DNA from: Pipra filicauda
Lineage: Eukaryota; Chordata; Aves; Passeriformes; Pipridae
Length of the DNA stretch: 64,000 nt
Direction of reading: 5' to 3'
Assembly: GCF_003945595.2 (NCBI RefSeq)
Contig: NW_024103707.1
Span: forward strand, 310,001-374,000
Shown: one piece after another, positions 47,607-58,641 of the stretch
Layout of the letters: each line of letters opens with the position of its first letter
How positions within the stretch are numbered: the stretch's first letter is position 1
Translations under genes and position numbers: made by a program
The notes under the pieces: generated by a model
What the model was told of the DNA's origin: nothing
What the model saw: the letters and a program-made list of their open reading frames with translations, nothing else
Database searches by the model: none

Positions 47607-47736
47607 GTTGGTTAGAGCTTGGTGCTAATAATGCCAGGGTTGCAGGTTTGATCCCTGTACAGGCCATTCACTTAAGAGTTGGACTAGAGGATCCTAGTGG
47701 GCCACTTCCAACTCAGAATATTCTGTGACTCTGTGA
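47607..47736 (+). mobile_element. tRNA-Ile-derived SINE with CR1 3' tail
   Basis: The left half (47607-47666) matches tRNA-Ile(AAT) from the D loop onwards. It has GTTGGTTAGAG, an anticodon region with CTAATAAT, a B-box GGTTTGATCC (47645-47654) and the acceptor end CAGGCCA. The first 15 or so tRNA bases are missing, so the A-box is incomplete. The right half (AGTTGGACTAGAGGATCC..., CCACTTCCAACTCAGAATAT, TTCTGTGACTCTGTGA) is a CR1 3' end, through which CR1 protein would mobilise it. This architecture is known from songbird SINEs. Confidence 0.88.
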
Positions 47737-48047
47737 ACAACACTGACATCTTAAAATACAGCTTTTGATGTGTTTCAAGTTGTTTGAGATTTTGTTGTAC
47801 CTTTTTATGGGGGCTGTTTAAAATAGAACATTAGAAGCCCACCAAGTTTCTTTTTCTAGACCCTCTCTCCTCCACTAAATGCATTAAGCATTGCTGCAGT
47901 GAGTGTTGGAAGAGAAAGGAAAAAGCAATTACAAAAATCTGAATCATGTAGTTAGGCTACCACTGTACCTTTGTCTGCTATTGCAGTAGGCATAGGAATG
48001 ATCCAAAATAGCTATAAACTTGACAAAGCTTGAAATTCCCTTATTGC

Positions 48048-48071
48048 AAAAAAAAAAAAAAAAAAAAAAAA
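48048..48071 (+). repeat. Poly(A) run, 24 bases
   Basis: An uninterrupted A24 run is followed by GAAAG. No retrocopy body or target duplication could be seen next to it. Confidence 0.85.
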
Positions 48072-49333
48072 GAAAGTGAAGTAACATTCCTTATTTTAGG
48101 CTTAGTTCTGTTCTCCATACTGAAGAGAGAAAAGCACTGTACCTAGCTCATTCCACAGTTGCTGCTTTTGGAATAATGCAAGATCAGGAAGATTTGTCAG
48201 TCTGTAAATTTGACATACATCAGCTATTCTGCTGACATAGGTAAACAAGTAGATATGCCTTGCCCATAGCAACTTTCTGTAGTTCTAGGCAACATTTGCT
48301 ACCTGTGGCTTTGAGAACGTGGATTTAAATGCCCGCACTGTTCATTTTATTGTGAGTCTTGCAATCAATTGGTATATTTATAAAGTCCAGGTTCTGAAGA
48401 TAAGTAAATAATACATTAATCTCAGTTTTCTTTGTTATGAGTAAAGTTCCTGGCTCTGGATAAAGGCTTGAAAATGTGAACTCTCCAACCTTACAAAACA
48501 AATGGCAAAGAAAGGGAATTAAAATGAAGATTATTGTGGATGAAGAGGGTCTTCATCTCAGAATTTTGTCTTGCTCTACTTTATAAAGTTGTAAGGTTGG
48601 AATGGCACCGCCATATCAGCTGGGAGTCCTTTTAGGGAAAATCCCTTTTTCTAATCTGATGGAGCACTGCTGACAAAGCCTCGGTGGAGATGGATGCCTC
48701 CTGGCAGAAGAGTAGTTCTCTGTGTGTGGCTCATATTGTTAGAATAGGTGAGATGGCTGTAGTGACCAAAGAGATCCTGTAGGCCAGGATGTAAGTGCAA
48801 CGTAAGTCTGTGCTAGGAAGATGTGTCAGCATAAGTGGGCCAAAAGTGTGGGACAGCACCAATTAGGGGTCCGTAAGCTCTACAAGAGAAGTTAAGGGCT
48901 TTCACAGGTGCCTGAGAGGACATAGAAAATAGCTCATGACAGTGCTTCTTGTCACTTACTGTAAATAACATCTTTGTCTCTACTTGTGTAAGAGTAACAT
49001 AATCTAATGGGTAGGCAGAAAGCAACTTTTCAGAAACTTCTATGACGAATGCTGAATTGTAAGATTTTTTTTTTATTGTCTTCATTTAGTACAATGAGAA
49101 AATATGAGCACCAAAGATGCAGTGAAATTCTTAAAACATTCCATATCACTAGAACAGATTGCAGTGAGAAATTTTATTGTTTTCTATCCTGTATTTTTCT
49201 TGACTGGGTACTATGCTGAGATTTGGTTATTGAACAAGTAGCTGATGTGATTCCCCTGTGTTTTATAATTGCTGCTATGCTAAAACTTTTCTTCCTTCTC
49301 ATTCAACTCTTATAATTTTGGTTTGTCTTGCAG

Positions 49334-49424
49334 AGTTGAATGGAAATTCTGGGAAGACTTATTTGTGTCCCTTGTTCACTCGTAATACTGTTCCTCTGTT
49401 CTATCTTATTATAGCTAACTGGAG
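49334..49424 (+). CDS. Weak candidate internal exon, unassigned
   Basis: The acceptor TTTTGGTTTGTCTTGCAG is good. The 91-base segment is open in phase 1 (ELNGNSGKTYLCPLF...) and meets GAG with GTATTT as a mediocre donor. There is no recognised motif and no partner exon. Confidence 0.15.
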
Positions 49425-51375
49425 GTATTTTCCTGATTCATGTTGCTACAGTTATCTTACTGCAACTCTCCTGAAGTCATGGGGCAACATAAGCTCACAT
49501 AAACTTGAAATTGGTGTCTCCCCATATGATTCAAACTGGGGAGAAAAGGATTATTTTCCTTTATAAACATTGGAGTGGAGGGGAAAGGATACAGGAGTTT
49601 GAAACAGGATTTGGTGCCTGGAGGCAGACATGTCTCAACTCACATGTCATTCAACTCTGTAATGTTTTTTATACAGCTGACATTATAATTAAAGTTGAGG
49701 AAAATTCATTAAATTGGAGATGACTTTACTGACGATTGATAGCTGACACTACTGGACCATAACTGGGAGGTAGGAGGCTATGCATAGGCTTGAAGAAAGC
49801 TTGCTTTCTCTTCAGTTTAAGGAAATCCTACCATCTCCACTAGCTAGTGTACACAGATACTAACATTAATACATAGACACACAGGGTCTACAGAAGATTC
49901 TGTCTCAGAGCTGTTAGCTGAAAAATAAAAAGTCCTCTACACATTATTCTGAGCTGGGCCCTGTTTCACTGTATGAAGAAGGGAGGTGGAGGAAGAGAAA
50001 TAAATGATTTTGAAGCTCCCATGCCACCAAAAAAAAAAAAAAAAGGCAGTCACCAATGCTTAGAGTACATATGGAGCAATGCACTGAGATTTGAGAAGGA
50101 ATGTTGCAACATCCAGCTTTTGGTTCTCTGTTTTCTTGAACTCTGTGTAGCCAATTGCAGCAACTTTTGTATCCTCTGCACTGAATTTTCAGTCGTTACA
50201 CTAAGTATATGACACATGGCATTTGATTCATCATTGCCTCCCAAGAGTTGATGAATTGTGCAATTGATCTCTGTGTGTGGAACTTCTGTCTGAGCCCTAT
50301 GAGAGGAAGTGATTGAGTTCTGAGAAGAGTAAGAAGCAGCAACTGTTTTACTTTTCTTTTAGTTCTCTTTTCTATCAGTTTTCTCTGTATCAAGTAACAC
50401 ATGATTTCCCTCACTCAGTACCACCAGACTTGTGTTGAAAGCACCTTCTGGACTTGGAGTTTTTTCTGGACTATAGTCATGCTAGTATATGTTACACAAA
50501 GCAGCAATTATACAGTACATTAGAGGCTTTTCTACAGCCTTCACAATTTTACTTTTAAACTTGCCAATTGCAATGTTTCTCACTAGTTTCTTCTTACTGC
50601 TTTTTTATTTTTTCAAGGGAAAAAAAATAAAAAAGAGGAACAGTTCTAGGAAACTGAAGAATAGTGGATAATGTAAAGTACCAGGCATTTTTTGTTATAT
50701 CACAGGGCATCAAGTATTGGATTACGTGAATAATTACACACACAGCACTCATTATATCATAATATAAATGAGCCAACATTAAAACTATGTAGTCCTGCCT
50801 TTTAATGGTTATTTTCAGCATGCCTGTACTATCTTGTAGTGGGCAATGTAGACATGTCCTTGCAAGCTGATAACCTGCAAAAATGTAATCATTTATTAGG
50901 AACATAATAAGCAAATCAGTACAAGGAGAAAATGTTGTAAATACTGTGCAAGGTTCTTGTCCATTTTTCGTAAAGAATCAGAGTACCAAAAGACAATCAG
51001 ATTAATGTTAGATTTTTCTGCAGCACACTATCGGTATGGACTGAAGTTATTAATAGTTTAGAGAGATTTTGTATTTATCATTTGATTTTGTACAAATAGA
51101 ATGTTTCAGAAGGTTAATGTAGATTTATGTTTCATTGCCACACTTGTAAGACAACCACTGGTGTGTTTGATCAGTTAGCAGATTTAACATGAGCTTTTTG
51201 ACCACCACAGATACCATGTATCATCTGTACTAGTAAGTCAGTGATGGAAAATAGGTAATGTGGGTTCATTCCTAGAACATAGAATATGGGGTTAAATATG
51301 GTCAGTTGGTGTGGTAACTTGAATATGTATGAAATTGTGACTTGGTGCCCAAAGTTGACATATGCAGGGGCAGTT

Positions 51376-51430
51376 CATAGAATCATAAAATAGTTTGGGT
51401 TGGAAAGGACCTTAAAAATCATCAGTTCTG
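51376..51430 (-). mobile_element. CR1 LINE 3' tail, reverse orientation
   Basis: TCATAGAATCATAAAATAGT followed by TTGGGTTGGAAAGGACCTTA is the reverse complement of a CR1 3' end with its octamer tail. Only about 55 bases remain, a short 5'-truncated copy. Confidence 0.85.
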
Positions 51431-54329
51431 TTAACAGTACATGAATGAGATGATTATTACTTGTACAGCACTGCAGCTATAAGGATTTGTTTTGTTGAAA
51501 ATGAAAGGAAGCAATAAAACCAGTTACTAGAAAACTCTGCTTTTTTCTTGTTGCAAATAAAAATGTGGTGGTTGTTCATCCTAGAATACAGAACTGCTGG
51601 GGAGACATTTATGAAACATTGAAAATTCTTATGCTACTGTTTATGTTACATAGTTTCTTTGGAGCTACTTAAAGCTAATATTTTGTGATCTCTGACACTG
51701 AAGTCAGGTTAGAAATTTATATTGTGGCCTAGTTTGAGAGAGTGTACCAAGTTTCAGGAGACTTGCTCAAGGGAAACTTGGTATGTGTCAAGTACTCTCT
51801 ACACAAATGTGATGTATATCTCTATGCCTTATCAGTGTTTATAAATATAGGATATGTCATCACTATATATATTTTACGCACATGAAAGAATACTGTTTTG
51901 GTTTGTGTTTGTGTTATTTAAGCAAAATAGCAATAGGACTGAAACCATTTTTTTGTGTTGTGATCTCTGCATAGCTTGCTCTCCAAGTTTTTGGTTGCTG
52001 ATAAGTGTGGATGGTTAGTTTCAACACAGTGGTGATTGACAAAGCAATCCCCCTTCATTCTGATTAGAAAACTTTGTTTACCCGATACATGATTCAAACT
52101 TCGTTGCTTTTGTAGAAAACAGTAAGAATAAAGCACATTGCAAAATCAGTGACCCCCAGTGTGTAAAAGATATGAGTCATTACTATAACTCTTCTTACTC
52201 CATTATTTGGAATGTTTAAAAGTGTTTGTGGTGTTATTAAATTAGAAGGCAAGACTATTTTGATTAGCAGGTTAATGTAGCAATGCCCTTCACATAGCAA
52301 ATTCCTTGATTAAGCAAGTTTGTCTCTGAGATGAGTGCTTAATTTGGTCATTGACTACACCTCTAGGCAGATTCAAATACACTGAACCTTCTTTAAAACA
52401 CAGACACAGATTTTCTCTCTCCTTTCCTATTCTTCCTCATTCCTAGGAAAAGCGAGGAGGGTAGGAATTCATAATTATCATAAAGATGATAATTACAGAT
52501 GTAAACATATAAGAAGCTATCATTTATTATAGATGTAATATAAAATGTAAAGAACACGCAGTTATGCTAAGCTAACACTGTGGCATTAACCCTACATACT
52601 GAACTTCCTGACATTGAGCCTTCACATTTTTGTGTTGTGCAAAAATAAATACTTTTTTCCTTTGGCTAGTGTCGTGTAAAAATATGTGCATCTCTAAGCT
52701 GGTATCTGCATATATCTGCATATATATTGCATTTCAAAATCCTGTGTCTGAGTGCTAAATCACATGATAGTTTAAATTTTTAAAAATATAATAATTTCTG
52801 CCTTTTTTCCTTGGAGGTCAAGTTTTGAAACTTTTTCTTGAAAGCTGGAAGGTGACTGTAATTCTGTTTTTGTTTTGTTGGTGAATTTTTCAGGTGATTT
52901 GTGTGATGGGGCTTTAAGAGAAACATCAAATGTTGTGAGGCTTTGAAGGTGCTGATTATCTGTACACTACTGATTAAGAGCTTGGTCCCATTCCAAGAGC
53001 CTCTTGGCTTAATTTAGGGACACATAAGGTATTATTTAAATATGAGCCGTAACAGTGGGGTTATGCAGATGGCATTGATCCAGCAGAAAGTCTAAGAAAA
53101 ACTGTATCTCAGAAAACAGTGATGTTTCAGAAAACATGTCTAAAAGATTTGTAACGTGTTCTCTTTCTCTCCTTGGCACAAAGAAAAAGAAGAGATTTAA
53201 AATGTGATGATGAATAAAGGATTTTGATTATGTCTGCTTCTAAATGTGCTAGAGCTTTTCTAGCAATATAGTCTTCTCTAAGTGAGACCCTAAGCATATC
53301 TGGGAACTAGTGTGTCTTTTGTTTGCATAGTGTTCATTATATTGCTCTCCCAGTAACATATATTTGTTCGGGTGTCATTGCCTTCCATATGGTCAGCTGT
53401 CTGCCTATTCCCATAATATGAAGCATTGCAAAGAACAGACTTTGAACTTTGAAACCTGGCTCTGGGATCTCTATTGGTGGTCCTTCATCCTCAGGGTAAC
53501 AGAATTGCACATATTAGCCACTGTATTGCCTAAATACATCTGGGGGAAATGCCTAGTGCTAGAATGGGCTTGGCTGTAAATCTAGTCTCTAAGAGTAATA
53601 GAGTAAGGTATCTATTCTTGCTTATCACTTCTGTCAGCTTGTTCCTGGATCAAGCTACAAAGAGGTCACATCAATATGATGTCATAAGAGGCATGTTCAA
53701 ATCCTTTCCATTGTTGCTGGTGGTATGCATTCACCTCTCAAGTGATGACTCAGCTGCCAGCTAATAGCGTGGTCTGTGTTAGCCATCGCAATCCTATAAA
53801 TGAAGTTCCTCTTTGCTTCAGGAAATATTTGATTTTATATATATATATATAAATGTATCTATATATTCTAATGCAAGGAATGGGCCTCAGGTTATACCTG
53901 TTTCAGCTAAGTTTCAGGGTACCTAAGGAGATGAAATTCTACATCAAAGGATGGACGTGAACTCTCATTTCTTGCAACTTGGGTGAAACTTCTGCTTTCT
54001 GAAATGTGAAGTAAAAGGGCAGTAGTACCTCTCTTTCCTCCCTGCCCTGTTCTTTGTGTTATGCCATGTAAGTTATTCCCTTATTCAAGAGTCAGCAGCT
54101 GTGAACCAGCAGGTACAGAGGACAGTGCCTAGCTTGTGGATCCTGCAGAACTCCAGGTCTGAAGCTGCCCTTTCTTGAGCTTACCTGAAGGGAGAGGTAA
54201 TTCTTGCTGTGTAAATAACATAAATGTCAGTGCAGTAAAGAACTGTACTTGCATGAACACAGGGAATATACAGCCTTAGGCAGCGTCTAAGCAGTGCTTC
54301 TGGGGATCATCCTGGCACCTCTGGTGCCG
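51431..54329. other. Unique sequence left of the second CpG island
   Basis: A TA microsatellite lies at about 53836-53852. No gene or other repeat was recognised. Confidence 0.5.
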
Positions 54330-55620
54330 TGCTGAGAAACTTAGGCAGGTGCAGCTCTCTCGGCACCCAGCCAACTTCGGCCTCGTTACTGTGGCCGATT
54401 AGCACGTGGCTGCCCATGGCTGTAGGGCTCACTCTTCTGCCGGCAGCCATGGCAAGCCGTCCTGGAGAGAGGTAAGTGTTCGTGTCCCAGAGACTGCAAC
54501 TCCCAGCCTTGCAGTTAAGCTCAAAGCCGCCGGGGCACGGCTAGGAAAGCCCAGCTATGCAGGGCCCTAGGGGTGGCGGCGCTCTCCTCGCCCGATGCCC
54601 CCCGCCCCGCTCCCAAGCGGACCAATCTTCCGAGCGGGGCAGTCAGGCTGCCGCGGGGAGATGGCGCCAGGTAGGGAGCCCGAGGACGGGGCCGGTGTTG
54701 TTGTCGCCGCAGGGCGAGGGCAGAAGGGCACGGCACGGCACGGCTGCTCCGCGCGCCCCCGCCCCAAGGCGGGAGTGGTGGTACGCGCCTCTTCCCCGCC
54801 TCCTCCCCAGCCTTGAACGAGGCGCTGGACGCTTTTCCCGGCGGGAGGAAGCGCACGAAATAAAAACAAGTGTGTCCGCGCTGAGGGAGGGGGATTTCTA
54901 CATCCCCTCACCGACCGAGCCGCCGTGCCCTGTTGCGGAGCCGGGAAAGCGAGGTAAACTTTGTCGGCCGTCGGGAGCCATGGGAGTGAGAGCGCGCCCG
55001 GCCGGTGCAGCGGCGCGAGGCTTTGTTCCTAGGGGGGCGGAGGAGGTCTGGCGGCGGGGAGGGCAGGGAGGCCCCTTGGCGGCCGCAGTGCCGCCGCGTT
55101 TGGGACTGAGGAGAGACGGCGGTTCCGGGGGCAGCCTACACCGGGAGCGGGAGGCCTGCACTCTCGCCCACGGGGGGCGCGTTAGGGCGGGAGAGGGGTA
55201 GTTAGTTGCAAGCGGTGGGGCTGGCCGGGGGCTGGGGCATATTTCCAAGAGGAATCGGGAGCGCCGTCCGCTGGGACAGCGTTCACGAATTCGCGTTACC
55301 GGGAAGGTAAAGGTGGCGTAGCGCCGCCGCAGGGCAGGATGGCGCCGGGCTTGAGGGCCATGCCGTCCGCAGGCAGACTCCGGCCGAGGGGCCCGGAAGG
55401 CGCTCTCGTATCTTTGTAGTCAAGCTGGGTCTCTCCATGCTGGGCAGCTTAGTGGTCAGGCACGGGCCCGGAAAGTTACTTAAACCCGTGGGTTTGTCAG
55501 GCAGGGAGATCCCCGGTGTGGGACTTAAGTGCGTCTGGCAGCGGGAAGCCGCCCTCACGCCCGGCTCCTCGGGTCGCCGTCCCCGGACAGCCCCTGCTGA
55601 GGCTGCCCGGACTACTGCAG
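54330..55620 (+). promoter_or_regulatory. CpG island with several + strand splice donors
   Basis: About 1.3 kb is strongly G+C-rich with dense CpG and no TATA box, so this is a probable promoter and first-exon region. On the + strand there are four good donors. GAGAG|GTAAGT (GT at 54472) follows an ATG in perfect context (CGGCAGCCATGG, 54449). GCCAG|GTAGGG (54671) follows GGAGATGGCG (ATG 54661). GCGAG|GTAAAC is at 54954 and GGAAG|GTAAAG at 55307. These may be alternative first exons. The long open frames on both strands are G+C artefacts. A rightward gene is favoured. Confidence 0.7.
54449..54471 (+). CDS. Candidate first coding exon in the CpG island, unassigned
   Basis: GCAGCCATGG is an optimal start context. 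Eight codons (MASRPGER, the last one split) lead to GAG followed by GTAAGT, a consensus donor, leaving phase 2. The peptide is too short to identify, and other start and donor pairs in the island are equally possible. Confidence 0.3.
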
Positions 55621-57725
55621 CACATCTGTTCGTGTGTGTGATAAATGGAGTTGTCTTTGGTACCCACCCAGATCTCTCCCAGTGCCAAACTGCTGAACTA
55701 TTGGCAGTGTTATGTTATTGGCAGCGTTTTGCCATCGCTGGCTAAAACTGCCAACTGCATGAAGAAAGGTCAAAATCTCTGGTTGCTTCCTGGTGCCTTT
55801 ACTAAATAAATAATCTTTACTGAGGATCGAGGTTCAGGATCTTTGTGTGTCTTTTGACAACTGTACAGGTCATAAACCTGCATTGGTGCTGGCCAGGAGC
55901 GCAAGCTGGATAGCTCAGGCTCTAGAGCTGTGATCTTCCATGTCGAGGTGGTCTCCTGAGTGGTAAGGAATTGCACGTTAACCAAGGGTCACATTTCCAA
56001 GCCTAGGATTAGGTGATAATTACAGCATTTTGTAGAATTTGATTTTTTTTTTATTTTGGAATGCTGTGTACATGTTAAACAGCATTTTTTTTTGTGTTGA
56101 GGAGTGCCTGGTGACATTACATTTGTAATAGCAGTGTTTACATTTTACTAGGTATGAAATGAAACAGTGGCGAGAGCTATAAGGGCGCTAGCTGTATGAA
56201 TGAGACTGGGTCTTTTTAAGGTCATATTTGATAGGAAACTTCTGTATACTGCTCAACTTCATGACTGATTACAAACGTCTTAAGCTGGCTGATCTTTAGA
56301 AGAAACTGCTGCAGTTAGTCAAGTTTATTTATAGAAGGCCAAGCAGGATTTTTCCTGAAAGTAATGAGATTCTTGATGACTTTGAAGCTGTGAGATAGAA
56401 CCTCTGAAGTATTTGAAGTAGTGGATTTTTAATCCTATATAGCCAAAACTGGCTTTTTGTTTGTGGTAATTAAATTGATTATTTCTAATAAATAATGTTT
56501 ATTGGAAAGCTTACTTAGTCAATTTGTTGGAAGTACAGGTGCTCATGAATCAGTGCTGCATTGTCAAGAGTTTTTCATGAGTTAAATTAAAACATTCCAT
56601 TTCAGCATAGATGTGTATGTGATTATTTAGAGAAGACAGTGGCCACAAGTGGTTTAATCAGTGTTTTTTGCAATCTCTGATTTAATCCAAAGTACTTTTC
56701 TGCAGGTTGTTTTACTGAACAACTGTGATATTTTGGGATATCATTACCATTGGCATTACCTTCTTTGGCCTGCTCCTTTTTTGCTGGTCATTCAGAAAAT
56801 ATTTATATCTTGAACACAGAACCCACAACAGGGATCTTTTTCTTTCTCTCTTTCTCTGCTGCTTGCAGATGGCATGGGAGTCCATCCCTCAGGCTCATCT
56901 GTCTCTTTGACGATAAGCTCTATGGCTAACAGAAGATTGGAAGATATCACTGAGATAGTGATATAATAGTGCAGAATATTGGAAAAATACAGCAATTTAT
57001 TTTTCATTGGACAAAGCTGATTGAGAGTTTCTTCATCTCTTTTGTGTCTGAGTTTCCTTCTCTGTAAGTGACCAAAATGACAGAGAATGAGGTGGTATTT
57101 TTGAGAGATGTGTGGGTCTTATTTGGGTAAAACCTTATTAGTATCGTTACCCATGTATCTCCTAAATATGCTCTTTAACAAAAATAGAGATGGTAACCAA
57201 AACAGCAAGCAGGGCTAAAATTGCAAAACAGCTGTAGTGAAGGAAAACCAATGCAAGGAAATTAATTTAAAAGTAACTAAAGATATAGAAACTTATTGAC
57301 TGGTTAAGCATTTAATTTTAGGGCTTAGAGTTCAGTTTTATTCCTAGTGAGATTTTCTAGTGGTGTTTTTCTGGCTGCCAGTTGAAGAATCAGATATTAA
57401 TTCATTTGCATGCTGGAATAATCTCCTGATTCTACAATTCCTACCATAGTAACAAGTGCTGAATGTGCCTTATCCATCAGCTTCACAAAACTTGTCAAAA
57501 ATTTACAGCTTTGGTTTTTTGCCACAGTTTTGCCCTTTAAGTGCAACTTTTAAAGTGTTGCATGGGTAGTCTGAGTCCTAATTCTCTGAGCAAAGTTGAG
57601 AAGATCGCAGTGGAAGTGATATTAAGTAAAGGTATTTGTTTACCTCATGTTGATGATTTAAGAATTAAAATGTATTGCTTGAGTGAAATGACACTGTAGA
57701 GCAGTTCCTTTTGTTTTTGATGCAG

Positions 57726-57818
57726 AAATGTCAGATATTTTTAGCGGTGGGGTGGATCAACAGGCTAAGACTGACCAGCACTAAGGAAGTGAAGCCTAGA
57801 AAAGAAGAACCTTTGCAG
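57726..57818 (+). CDS. Weak candidate internal exon, unassigned
   Basis: An acceptor (CCTTTTGTTTTTGATGCAG) precedes a 93-base segment open in phase 0 (KCQIFLAVGWINRL...). It ends at TTGCAG with GTCAAG, a weak donor. A second frame starting AAATGTCAGATATT closes at TAA after about 18 codons. It could be an exon of the gene starting in the island to the left, but the phases of the donors there do not single out one partner. Confidence 0.18.
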
Positions 57819-58037
57819 GTCAAGTTAACTTTAGTTCCTGCGCCTCAATACAGAGGGCTCACATGCGGCACTGAAAGTAATCAGAAGTTACCATATCCTT
57901 ATGAGTGCCTTTATGTATTATCTACACACCTGAGCTATTGCTGAAGAACTTTCTCTTGGAAAATCCCTCTTGACGAAGATTCTTCAGCTATGAAGGAAGA
58001 TGTGTGTAATAGGAGTGGGGGGCAGGGAATGACATAA

Positions 58038-58150
58038 TGGTTCAGCCTTTTTTGTTTGTTTATTTGTTTTGGGTTTTTTTGTTGTGTTTTTGTTTGTTTG
58101 TTTTGGTTGGGCTGGCTTTTGGATTTTTTGTTGTGTTTTTTTGGTGTTTC
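58038..58150. repeat. T/G-rich low-complexity tract
   Basis: Runs such as TTTGTTTGTTTATTTG, TTTTTGTTGTG and TTTGTTTGTTTG make up about 110 bases, without a constant unit. Confidence 0.8.
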
Positions 58151-58610
58151 TCCCGGCCTTAGTACCTTTGTGGCTGGAAGGCAAGAAACAAGCCAGGTGA
58201 CTGTATAGCTTCTCTTAAAGTCAGTTTGGTCCCTGCTTAATTTTTTCTTACACAATAGGGATATGTAAGTATTTGTGGTGTTTAGCAGCAAATTATTTTA
58301 GTGAGGGATGGGAAAGCAAGCATCCAGGAAATGCCAAAGCTATTAAAGTTTTGGCAGGCCAATGCCCCCAAAGTGAGGACTGCCATTTGATGAATAAAAT
58401 GAAAAATAGCCTGCAATATGATATTATGCAACTGGGAATAGAGCAGTCTGCTACCCTGCTCCTTGCAGCACCCTTTAGCACTGACAGGAGTGTACTTCAT
58501 TGCATTAATTTTGGCTTTTAAAATTAATCCTTTAGTGCAGTGCTTGAGCTGGCAAAATAAACATAAGCTACTTCTGGTAAATGAAAGACTAAAGTTTTTC
58601 TTTATGGCAG

Positions 58611-58641
58611 GGAGTATGTAAGGGAGTATGTAAGGGAGTCT
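58611..58641 (+). repeat. 12-bp tandem repeat, 2.6 units
   Basis: GGGAGTATGTAA occurs twice in tandem, followed by the partial unit GGGAGTCTG. Confidence 0.85.

Larger units (their letters stand above)
47737..51375. other. Unique sequence, weak exon candidate only
   Basis: It contains a 24-A run (48048-48071) and a 15-A run at about 50030. At 49334-49424 a strong acceptor (GTTTGTCTTGCAG) opens a frame ending at GAG followed by GTATTT. Nothing else was recognised. Confidence 0.45.

Noticed and set aside
47607..47666. A functional tRNA-Ile gene
   Set aside because: The first about 15 bases are missing, the B-box and T-stem carry mutations, and it runs directly into a CR1 tail.
48048..48071. 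Poly(A) tail of a processed pseudogene
   Set aside because: No coding similarity or target-site duplication was seen next to the run, so a simple repeat is more likely.
54557..55201. 214-codon + strand frame in the second CpG island
   Set aside because: Same G+C artefact. Competing frames of 105-116 codons lie on the other strand, and several splice donors interrupt it.
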